Assembly (NCBI GenBank): GCA_027605045.1
Contig: JAQFWX010000007.1
Location: forward strand, 1,426,001-1,490,000
DNA from: Phallus indusiatus
Lineage: Eukaryota > Basidiomycota > Agaricomycetes > Phallales > Phallaceae
Direction of reading: 5' to 3'
Length of the DNA stretch: 64,000 nt
The position numbers were made by a program, and so were the translations under genes. The notes below the pieces were generated by a model that was given only the letters and a program-made list of their open reading frames with translations, made no database searches and had not been told where the DNA came from. Of the stretch, positions 1-8,729 are shown piece after piece; within the stretch, counting starts at the first letter, position 1, and each line of letters starts with the position of its first letter.

Positions 1-252
1 TTTCAAGTTCACGTGGCCGCCCTTCTCTGTCTCTTGTCAATCGATCATCCCTTGAACCGTACGTTGATCATGAAAGACCTCAAAAAGGAAAATGCTTTGC
101 TCGGTTCAAATGGACTGAAGGAAAGTATACTGTCATTCGAAAAGTTTTACAGTACAGACGCGGGCAGTGATTCTCAGGATAGTACGGGTCCCGTCGATAT
201 TCAGATGCAAGAACAGATAAAGGAAGCGTGTCGTTCCTTGTGTTCGTTATGA
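1..252 (+). CDS. 3' end of an unrecognised protein (partial)
   Basis: An open frame enters from the left edge and stops with TGA at 250-252, giving about 83 residues. The first third is rich in Leu, Ile and Ala and looks helical (AALLCLLSIDHPLNRTLI). The rest is acidic and serine-rich with a final helical stretch (QEQIKEACRSL). I do not recognise the family. An alpha-solenoid C-terminus is possible but is only a guess from composition. There is no in-frame ATG at the edge, so the gene starts outside the window. An AT-rich stretch with a poly-T run at about 366-376 follows, consistent with a 3' flank. It converges with the arrestin-like gene on the other strand. Confidence 0.45.
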   Translation, partial: FQVHVAALLCLLSIDHPLNRTLIMKDLKKENALLGSNGLKESILSFEKFYSTDAGSDSQDSTGPVDIQMQEQIKEACRSLCSL

Positions 253-532
253 GTGTAATTTTTATTTATTTGGTATATAAGCTTGTGTATGTGTATGTGT
301 AACATGTAACAAAGACAGTGATATAGATTACGATTACTAGAGTTCATCTTCAGTCTGTTAGAACTTTTTTTTTTTAGCTCTTTGCATATACTACCTAATA
401 CGTAGCTATTTATGGCACCTCGTAGATTAGTGACTTGGCAATGAATGCTTAAACCAGGTATGCCACAGATTTAGATAAATCATAGATAAATCCAAAAAGT
501 AGATGGAGTATAAGTACATATAGCAGAAACTG
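253..532. other. Convergent 3' intergenic region
   Basis: This AT-rich stretch lies between the stop of the left-edge gene and the stop of the minus-strand arrestin-like gene. It should hold both 3' UTRs. I see no open frame or repeat in it apart from a T-run at about 366-376. Confidence 0.5.
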
Positions 533-2207
533 TCAATATCCACCTTTCTCCTGAATATAGTCGTCTTGCTCATCTTCGTTTTCTTCAGAGAATCCATCCG
601 GTTCAAAATACCCCGGGAGCAAGTCGGTTTCTACAGTCGCAGTAATTTGACCAGCGAGAATACCCGTACTAATATTAAGCTGGTGGGACATTAGTGTTAC
701 ATCATTTCCCAAACCCTTGAATGGAACTTTGGCGATAAGGAAGTACTTGTTCACGAAAGTTAGTATTCGCCGAATGAGCTAGGATAATTAATAAGAAAGG
801 ATGTACCTTTACGGTTAATTGTCGACATGAGAAATTTGGTGTCTCTTTGAATTTCCAACGGCCCCTCCAAATGTAGCCCTTCTCCCAATAAGGTCCTCTT
901 GAACTAGAAGAAACACACCTCCATTCGCTTTCTTGAGGAACAATGGAGTAGACAAAATTATCCGTTACATTCTTGTCAAAGGTTCTTGTATGAGTTTGTA
1001 CAGCCTTTCGTGCGCTTAGCCGGATATTTTGGTGTAGGTAGACCGACACTTTGTCCAGTTGTGGTAGGGAAGAGAGCTGCGGACCCGGTGGTTGGTCTTG
1101 AAATTTACTCGGATCTGTACGTAAGAACAGGCATAGAAAGAAAGGTATGCTAGTTTCTCGAGGCAGTTTCTCGACACGGGGTAGCCAAAGGGATAGTTCT
1201 GAAAAGCCTTGGCAGCTGAAAATGCTTTGGCGAATGGTATTTGAGACGGTGTCGTCTATCCATGAAGCTGTCAGCTGCCCCAAATTTTGATCACATATAG
1301 TCTCTGGTGGCGAAGGAAGTAAAGGAGGCGGTGCAGAAGGAGGTAGAAATATAAACGGCTCAGTTACGCTGCAAGAACAAGATCCCTTTAAGTAAGTTTG
1401 GCGAAATGACTACAAATAACGAACGAACGCTTCATTTAATTTAAAAAATCCCTTCCGGATAATCCGAGCTTTAGCATAATATTTCACAGATCCAATGAGT
1501 CTCTATAAAATCGTTTACACACTATCCCCAATAAATGATATTCAAAAAAAAAACCATACTGCATTGGGAAACAGATTGATCCACATGTCGAACCTTCTAG
1601 CGAAGAACGAAGGAGGCAGGAACGCGTTATTGTCTCCAACCTTTGGATCTATACCGCTTTCAGGTATACGTATTTCGAATGAGAGACTGCTCGGTGGCAT
1701 TTCATCCACAGAACGACGAGACCATAGTGTCTGGTCCCGATGGAATAGCTTGGTGACTTCTCGATGTGATTCAGTTGAGCTGTCCGAAAATGAGAACAAG
1801 AATAAATAAATTCCGGAATGTACACCTACTTTCCTCTACGGTGTTTATGATCTAAAAAAAGCCGTCAGTTAGTGGTGCTCGGGAGTCCTACTAGTACTAA
1901 TCCGCTTCACAACAAACTTACATTTTGAACACACCCTGCACACAATGGATATCTTAATTTCTTCGATAGAGTCTGGATCTTTCTCGCTTATGTGGACAAT
2001 ACCAGCGACTATTGAGTTGGTTGTATAGATAAGCTTGGGGGACGGAAGTTCGATGGAAAAACGCTTGGCCAGTGCTATCGAAGGCTGGGAAAGCGGCGTA
2101 ACTGGCACAGGCACTTCAAGTTGTTCCAGGTTAGAAGTTCCACTCGTAGTACCGGTAACAATGCCGCTTTTTTTTTCATCGCGGGGCTGTTTGGTGTCGA
2201 TGATCAT
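533..2207 (-). CDS. Arrestin-like (alpha-arrestin) protein, copy A
   Basis: Exons read right to left give an arrestin-like beta-sandwich protein. The N-terminal exon (ATG 2205-2207) carries a low-complexity lead and then FSIELPSPKLIYTTNSIVAG, typical of an arrestin N-domain first strand. A second exon near 1799-1600 has PFEIRIPESG-like and LPPSF sequence. The largest exon (about 1283-810) has LSLWLPRVEKLP and the C-domain strands. The last exon (about 754-533) ends in an acidic tail. Family members are trafficking adaptors, often for ubiquitin ligases. I see no PPxY motif in the tail, so the partner is unknown. It is the downstream member of a tandem pair with the gene at 2509-4025, and exon order and many positions match. 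Exact splice sites were not all resolved. Confidence 0.72.
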
Positions 2208-2508
2208 ACTAATGACTCCTACGTGGAGGGGGTTCAGACGGGAAGATGCAGTGCAGGTTTCAAATTCGTTTCTGTCGGATTTACCGACGTGCCTTACAAG
2301 AAGTCTCGAGGATCAAGAGTAGTATATGTAATGCAGTGCCTATTTTGCATACATATATATTATGCCTGATGTGTACTAGAAGCTCCCCATAAATCGGCGA
2401 CCTCACAATGAACCGCCCATGCCATGACTTTACGTATAAAAGAGGACTTTTAAATATTGAATAAATTAACGTTCGTTTAGACTATGTTCACTTTGATTAG
2501 CTCCGCTA

Positions 2509-4025
2509 TCATCGAGAATATTCCGGGAGTGACGCTGATCTGGCAGACACAGGATTTTGGCCAGCGAGCATGCCAGTACTAACTTCAAGCTCCTGGGAGA
2601 CCACTGCGATATCATTCCCCCAGCCCTTAATTGGGACCTCGGCGACAATAAAATACTTTGTTTGAACAGCGTTAAATCGAGCTCAAACAACTTAATGGAA
2701 AATTGAGTACCTTCAAGGTTAATTGTCGATTCGTGAAACTCGGTGTCTCGTGGAATTCCCAATGGCCCTCCCAGATATACTCCTTATTCCAGTAAGGCTC
2801 GCCAGAACTAGAAGAAATACGTTTCCAGTCGCTTTCTTGAGGGACAACGGAGCGCACGAAATTATTCCCATGGGTTATTTTGTAGGTTTGAATGGCCTTT
2901 TCCGCACGTACCAAGACTTTTTGTCGTAAATAGACTGATGCTTTGTCCAATTGTATTCTGGAAGAGAGCAAATCTGGCTTTTGCTTTTGAGATCTGAGTC
3001 GATACGTGTGTAAGCGCAAGCATAGGAAGAAGGGTATGCTTGTCGCTGGAGGCAGTTTATCGACACGGGGTAACCAAAGCGACAGGACTGCCATGCCCTC
3101 ACAGTCGGCTTTCGAGATGCGCTTAGAAACAACGCTATCTGTCCATAGGCTTGTCATCTGACCCAGATTGTAAAGACATATGGTCTCTGGCGGCGGAGGA
3201 AGTAAATTTGGCGGACCAGAAGGAGGTAAGAAGTGAAATGGTTCGGATACGCTGCAAGAACAAGTATCCTGAGTTTGGTGAAATGACTACAAATAACGTG
3301 CACGTTACGAACGATCGATTGAACCTGAAACACCCTCTACGGATAATCCGAGCTTTGGCATAATATTTTACAAACCCAATAAACAACCCCTAGACGGCAA
3401 AAATACATCAGTACTATGTGGTACATGATCCTCAAGGAACATACTGATGTGGTATTGGCGAAGAACGATGGAGGCAGGGAGGTGTTATTACCACCATCCT
3501 CTGGGTCTGTACCAGTTTCAGGTATACGGATTTCGAAAGGAAAACTACTTGGTGGCATTTCATCTACAGAACGGCGAGTCCATAGTATTCGTTCCAAATT
3601 GAATAACTTGGTAGTTTCCAGACCATCTTCGTCCGAACTGTCCTAGAATAAGAGCTAGAATAATCGTGTCACAGAACGTATACCTACCTTTCGCGACTAT
3701 TGCTACCTAAAAAAGGATGAGGTTAGGCGTGTAAGCGAGTCCTCAAACCTGTTGACTTACACCTTGAACGCACGCTACACACGATGGAAACTTTGATTTT
3801 CTTGATGTATTTTGGGTCTTTTTCGTATACATGTACGATCCCAGTAACCGACGAGTGGGTTGTATAGATAGGTTTAGGAGTGGGAAGTTCTATGCGAAGA
3901 TGCTTGGGAGTCGGGGCTGGTGGGACCTGAGTGGAGCGCGATGTCGTTGCTCCGGGTTGTTGCTGGTTAGAAGTAGCAGCAAGACTGTGTTTCGCATTGC
4001 AGGGCTTCTTCGTTTCGCTGGCCAT
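2509..4025 (-). CDS. Arrestin-like (alpha-arrestin) protein, copy B
   Basis: This is a paralogue of copy A with the same exon layout. The N-terminal exon has LRIELPTPKPIYTTHSSVTG. A middle exon at about 3597-3480 has FEIRIPETG and LPPSF. The large exon at about 3157-2710 has LSLWLPRVDKLP and QLDKASVYLRQK. The terminal exon is short, with WGNDIAVVSQELEVSTGMLA, and stops at 2509-2511. I chose the ATG at 4023-4025 because it aligns with copy A. The frame stays open upstream to an ATG at 4212-4214, so a longer N-terminus is possible. The tail lacks the roughly 25-residue acidic extension of copy A and is a different short sequence, so the copies have diverged at the C-terminus. The function is probably cargo or ubiquitin-ligase adaptation. 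Confidence 0.7.
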
Positions 4026-4356
4026 AACAATACCAAGACGGCGGGAGGATTTCAAAGGAAAAAGAGGGCATTTGTTTCTGTCAGCCTTCGGATTTATTAA
4101 TGTGCCTTTTAGGAGGTCCTGAGACATCGGCGCCACCATTGAACACTCGGGAGAATAATGGTATATGCCATTCAAGGTTGCAGACACTGAACAGGTGCAT
4201 GCTGAGTTAAACACGACGACGAGTGCGATCTATGTATTCCTAAGTTTTAGGCTAAGTATAGTAGTGTGACGCTCCCACGCCAGTTACCTTGCGCTTCTAA
4301 TTGTCGATGCACGAAAGTTGCAATATTTTGTAATAACCTTTGTTCTGGTAATCTCA
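4026..4356. promoter_or_regulatory. Divergent promoter between arrestin-like copy B and maleylacetate reductase
   Basis: The two genes are transcribed away from each other from this stretch of about 330 bp. On the minus strand an open frame continues up to 4214, and on the plus strand the reductase frame is open back to about 4318. The true non-coding gap may therefore be as short as about 100 bp. I see no strong TATA box. Confidence 0.4.
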
Positions 4357-5433
4357 ATGAAGCCCTTTGTGTACACTGCACATCCAGCTCGTGTCGTGTT
4401 TGGCGCCGGTACAATTAAGCAACTCCCCGAGGAAGTCAAGAGACTTGAGATCCAGAGACCTCTGATTCTCAGCACTCCAGAACAGTCATCGCATGCAGCC
4501 CAGGTAGAAGATATTTTGAAAGCTGGAGGAATCAATGCAGCTGGTCAATTTAACAAGGCAACCATGCATACTCCGTTGAATGTTACAATAGAAGCGATGG
4601 AGCTGGCAACCGAGCTGAAGGTGGATGGGCTCATCGCGATAGGAGGCGGCTCAACTATCGGGCTAGGGAAAGCAATTGCGCTGCGTACGGATCTTCCACA
4701 AATAGTTCTACCTACGACGTATGCGGGCTCTGAAATGACACCAATAATCGGTCAGACCGAGAATGGACTAAAGACAACGCAGGTCACCGTCAAAGTTCTC
4801 CCGGAGCTGATCATCTATGATGTCGAACTCACGTACTCGCTTCCCGCTGGTCTCAGTGCCACTAGTGGTATAAATGCGATTGCGCATTCAGTGGAGGGCC
4901 TGTACTCACAGAATGGAAATCCGGTGATCAGTCTAATGGCAGTAGAGGGTATTCGCGCTTTAGCTAAAGCCCTACCCGCCATAGTAGAAAATCCAGGGGA
5001 CAAGGAAGCTAGAAGTGATGCATTATATGGAGCTTGGTTATGTGGATCCGTCCTTGGTCTTGTTGGTATGAGCGTGCATCACAAGCTATGCCATGTACTA
5101 GGAGGCACATTCAATTTACCTCATGCGGAAACCCACACGATCGTCCTTCCTCATGCACTTTCATTCAACGCCCCTCATATCCCGGAAGTTATGGAACAGA
5201 TTGCGAACGCGCTTGGACACACGGATGCCATTGAAGGGTTGAACGTCCTTCTAACCAAACTGAAAGTGAAAAGGGCACTCAAAGACTTCGGAATGGAAGA
5301 GGACGGGATTGACAAGGCAGCAGATTTGGCTGTTAAAAATCCTTACTATTGCCCGCGACCTCTCGAAAGACCCGGGCTAAGAGAAGTTATCAGAAGAGCT
5401 TGGGCAGGAGAACCGGCTGTGGCAAACTTTTAG
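4357..5433 (+). CDS. Maleylacetate reductase (iron-containing alcohol dehydrogenase family)
   Basis: A single intronless frame encodes 358 residues. Maleylacetate reductase converts maleylacetate to 3-oxoadipate with NAD(P)H in the hydroxyquinol/resorcinol branch of aromatic breakdown. The N-terminus has VVFGAGTIKQLPEEV, the usual family start. The nucleotide-binding GGGSTIGLGKAIAL lies near residue 100. The metal/active-site His region is visible as NAIAHSVE, HHKLCHVLGG and HAETHTIVLPH. I chose the ATG at 4357 because it starts just before the conserved YTAHPARVVFG. An upstream ATG at 4318 would add 13 residues. The absence of introns stands out among intron-rich neighbours and would fit retroposition or transfer from bacteria, which is inference only. 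The last codons (ANF, stop) are repeated at 7921 as the start of the second duplication unit. Confidence 0.88.
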   Translation: MKPFVYTAHPARVVFGAGTIKQLPEEVKRLEIQRPLILSTPEQSSHAAQVEDILKAGGINAAGQFNKATMHTPLNVTIEAMELATELKVDGLIAIGGGSTIGLGKAIALRTDLPQIVLPTTYAGSEMTPIIGQTENGLKTTQVTVKVLPELIIYDVELTYSLPAGLSATSGINAIAHSVEGLYSQNGNPVISLMAVEGIRALAKALPAIVENPGDKEARSDALYGAWLCGSVLGLVGMSVHHKLCHVLGGTFNLPHAETHTIVLPHALSFNAPHIPEVMEQIANALGHTDAIEGLNVLLTKLKVKRALKDFGMEEDGIDKAADLAVKNPYYCPRPLERPGLREVIRRAWAGEPAVANF

Positions 5434-6229
5434 ATTTGTCGCTATGTATGCTAGTTTGTTGTAAGTGCTGTAACAATAGGAAACTCGGCAGGTTGCTTGC
5501 GCTATCATCTGTATCACACGACACAGCCTCCACCGTTATTGTTTACCAACTTCGAGCTAAATATCGGACGTTAAGTTGCATTGTAGTGCGGTTTTCACTC
5601 CCCATGGAACAAAGTAGGGCTGAACTCAGCTAGCAACGGAGATCACGGACAGCACATGCTCGTGTCAACTATCAACTAGTACAGTTCACTGCGACTTTAC
5701 CCCGCAAGGATGAAAATCAACCAAGCTAAGGACGACTTCGACAAAATTAGACGGTGGGAATTTTTCATTAAGTCTTTGATTCATCTCAGTTCGATATCAG
5801 TTGATTCACCCAGAGAAATCTCGCCGCGATGACACTTACAGCCTGGTGTTAGTGTACTTTTTGCAGAACCTTATCCTTTATGTGAGCAACGATCCCCCTG
5901 TTGCCCAGTTCCATTCCATTCGCGGTTCGCATGATTAGAACCAAGGATGTGGATAGTTTAAGTCGGCGGCGTTCTTGGCGTTTCACAGGTTGTAACAATG
6001 GATTTACATGCCTTTCAGTAAGAAACTATTGGATTCAATTGAGAAGCTGATAACTTTTTCATCAAGGAATGACGAACATCGATTAGTTGCTACGTTCATG
6101 TGCTTCTACTAATCAACTGATGGCACTGGCACTGGGTATCACCTTCTGGAACTAGGTTTAACCATAACAGTAAAGGATGCTATATAAATGAGAGAATCAA
6201 TCTACACCACCTCTAACCCAAAAATTATC
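5434..6229. promoter_or_regulatory. Upstream region of CC-repeat gene A, duplicated at 7931-8729
   Basis: This stretch of about 800 bp has no convincing coding sequence. It aligns along its length with the region before gene B, including the sentence-like block CACTGGGTATCACCTTCTGG near 6134. A TATA-like CTATATAAAT sits at about 6180-6189, roughly 45 bases before the chosen ATG at 6230, and is identical in unit 2. That conservation marks it as the probable core promoter. Confidence 0.5.
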
Positions 6230-7151
6230 ATGCTCCAACTATTGAGTTTGATACTCGTCAACCTTCTACTACTGCCTTCACTCTGTGATGAGCTGACTCC
6301 GACTTCAACAAGTCCCAGTCCAGGGTATTCCAAAACTCTACAGCGAGAGGGCACATACAAGAAGAAAGGATCTGGTCAACGGTACTCCAACATGACATTG
6401 GCTCTTTCCTCGTTCCAGGAAAATGTCTTTTCTCTCGACGTTCGACAGGAGAACTCAGGAACATGTTCGGGACTGTCTCGTGCGTCCCGAGGTCTTCCTT
6501 CACGAACATATGAGCTGACGCACCTCTCTGGCAGCTGCACCTTGTGGTGACGGTTGTTGTCCTAGCGATACCCCGGAATGTGTAGGCTTTGGGTTTCATC
6601 TGGAGGTTGTTTCTCAACTCTTCAATATTAATTTTAGTGCAATGACGGAATACACTGTTGTGAGGCGGATACTCAAGTTTGTAAAAATCTTGTTATTTAG
6701 AGGTGACTGCTTATTTGAAAAAAATTTTCTTTAGTGTCTTCTGGAAATAGATGCATGTTGTCCGAATGGTTCTGAAACATGTAACGGCTCTACTTGTTGC
6801 GACAGCGGGTCTACCTGTTGCGGTGCTGGAGAGTGCTGCGATTTCGGGGAGATTTGCTGTGATGGGGAAGATCTTTGCTGCCTAACAGGCGAAACGTGCT
6901 GTGGCGGTCAATGTTGTATTCTTGGGACTAAGTGCTGTTCAGGAAGCAATGTTTGTTGCGAACCCGATGCACCATGTTGTGGAGATACTTGTTGCGACGT
7001 GGGTGGCACATGTTGTGGGGACGTCTGCTGCGACGTCAGTTCAGCGGCACCGATGTCAGTTGTGCTCTCAGTTGGAATGTCAATTGTTTTGAAAGTTGGT
7101 GTAGGATTTGCATCGATAGGTTCAGTTTTTCCTTCTTTGATATTCTATTAA
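6230..7151 (+). CDS. Secreted CC-repeat protein A with hydrophobic C-terminal tail, no nuclease domain
   Basis: Exon 1 encodes a signal peptide (MLQLLSLILVNLLLLPSLCD), then a Ser/Thr/Pro-rich and basic stretch. Introns follow at about 6481-6538 and 6581-6638, and a third at about 6690-6749. After them come CC pairs spaced by four to six residues (about 17 CC pairs in all, for example ECCDFGEICC and VCCEPDAPCC). The repeat region ends in CCDVSSAAP and passes directly into a hydrophobic tail of about 30 residues rich in Val, Ser and Gly, stopping at 7149-7151. Such a tail suggests a GPI signal or membrane anchor. The paralogue at 8730 keeps the same tail but has a NucA/NucB domain before it. 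The upstream ATG at 6188 overlaps the TATA-like element, so I prefer 6230. The CC spacing recalls granulin-like repeats. The function is unknown. Confidence 0.68.
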
Positions 7152-7482
7152 TTCGCAATTTTCATGAACCATTCGTTATGGTGATCAAAGTACTTCCAAT
7201 AAATTTCCTTGCCTTGAGAACATTGTTCGAGTCGAAGGCATCGATTGCATATACTTTCGAAGCGGACATGAACATACCTATCTTGTACATATCTCAACTT
7301 TATCAGCTATCTAGAACCTGTGAAGATTCTCCGTGTCAAAATAATAGCCATATAAATTCTTACTATGGGTACAAACATTTCGCAGGCGAAATCACATTTT
7401 GTTCGATGAGCTTAGTGTAACTCTTGTAAAACACGATGCAAACAAATGCGGGCCAATAAACTCGCGGTGTCACGTTCGCATA
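7152..7482. other. Intergenic 3' flank of CC-repeat gene A
   Basis: This is non-coding sequence that aligns with 11120-11445 in the second unit. It includes the shared TTTCGCAGGC block at about 7379 (11328 in unit 2). In unit 2 this stretch is the COQ8 promoter, so here it is a duplicated promoter in front of a gene fragment. Confidence 0.5.
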
Positions 7483-7918
7483 ATGGCCTCTGAGCCAAAC
7501 TGTGACGGTGTCTACAACTGGTATCGTGTTCTCCGCTCCCAAGAAACAATAGCACGGCATGCCACCGGAAGCGGTGGCCTCACAATATCTACCACTACTA
7601 GTACCGCCGATTATCCGAGAGTATATCGACTCCGAGACAAGACGCCAGCAGACTCAAACTCTAGTAGAAAACGACCTGGGCAGCTATCCAATCTCCCTAA
7701 ACCTCCAGCGATATGCGATATGTGATAATAACGATTCTGCATACTGCATCAAGTAGCAGTGCAGTGCAGACTCCCGTCACGAGAACGACAGAAGACATGA
7801 AACTATTTAATATACACAAGCAGATGGGCATCATGGAAACTCGACAGAACGTTGATCCCGGAATTTCTGGAGGCGAAATCAGTTTCCAAGGTGCTTTCGA
7901 ATTTTACTGCTGCGTTAA
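7483..7918 (+). pseudogene. Duplicated 5' fragment of COQ8 (exon 1 only)
   Basis: The ATG at 7483 opens a frame matching the start of COQ8 exon 1 (GVYNWYRVLRS here, [11 protein letters not shown] at 11455). The similarity continues through the basic and Pro-rich presequence. The frame is broken by a TGA at 7723-7725. Nucleotide similarity then continues to about 7918, where the next duplication unit starts with reductase-tail sequence. No kinase-like domain follows. The fragment was therefore left by the tandem duplication and cannot encode a working COQ8. Whether the 80-residue leader, which looks like a mitochondrial presequence, is expressed is unknown. Confidence 0.72.
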
Positions 7919-7930
7919 GTGACAAACTTT

Positions 7931-8729
7931 TAGATTTACTGTCATGTATGCTAGTTGTAGTGCTGTAACAATAGGAAGCATAACAAGTTGAACTCCTAGC
8001 TCGTACTGGTCACACGACACGGCGTCCACCCGTTAATACCCCCCAATTTCGAGCTGAATATCAAAAATTAAGCTATATTTTAGTGCGGTTTTTTGCAGGA
8101 ACAAAATGGGACGGAACTCGGTTAGCAACAGAGATCAGGGACTGCACATGATCACGTCAACCACTGATAGTACATCTCGTTACTTCATGACACCACCTCA
8201 CGAAGCTACACTGCAATGAGGAAAATCATCCAAGCTAAGAACGACTTCGACAAAATTAGAAGTGGGAATTTTTTCATCAAGTGTTTGGTTCATCTCAGTT
8301 CGATATTAGTTATTTCACCTAGAGAAGTCTAGCAATGACACTCACAGCCTGGCGTTAGTGGCTTTCGCATAACCTTATCCTTTAGGTGAATAACGCTCCT
8401 CATGTTCATTCCATTGGCGGCTCGCATGATTAGAACCAAGGGTGTGGGTAGTTTTTTGAGTCGGCGGTGGTTCTTGGCGTTTCACAGCTTGTAATAGTGG
8501 ATGTATGCCTTTCAGTGAGAAACTATTAGATTCAATTGAGAAGCTGATAAATTTTTCATCAAGGACTGACGAACATCGATATTAGTTGCTACGTCCACTT
8601 GAAGTGCTTCCACTAGTGCAGTTGATGGCACTGGGTATCACCTTCTGGAAACCGGGTTTAACCATAACAGTAAAGGATACTATATAAATGAGAGAATCAG
8701 TCTACTCCACCTTTGGTCCAAAAATTATC
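7931..8729. promoter_or_regulatory. Upstream region of CC-repeat nuclease gene B
   Basis: Non-coding stretch of about 800 bp, homologous to 5434-6229. The TATA-like CTATATAAAT recurs at about 8680-8689, in the same spacing to the chosen ATG at 8730. Confidence 0.5.

Larger units (their letters stand above)
5421..7920. repeat. Tandem segmental duplication, unit 1 (about 2.5 kb)
   Basis: Unit 1 begins at the last codons of the reductase gene (GCAAACTTTTAGATTT). It contains a non-coding upstream region, a CC-repeat gene at 6230-7151 and a truncated copy of COQ8 exon 1 at about 7483-7918. The order and sequence of all parts match unit 2 at 7921-11840, with many substitutions and small indels. 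It is shorter mainly because the CC-repeat gene lacks the segment that encodes the nuclease domain in unit 2. Boundaries are good to about 10-20 bases. Confidence 0.85.
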
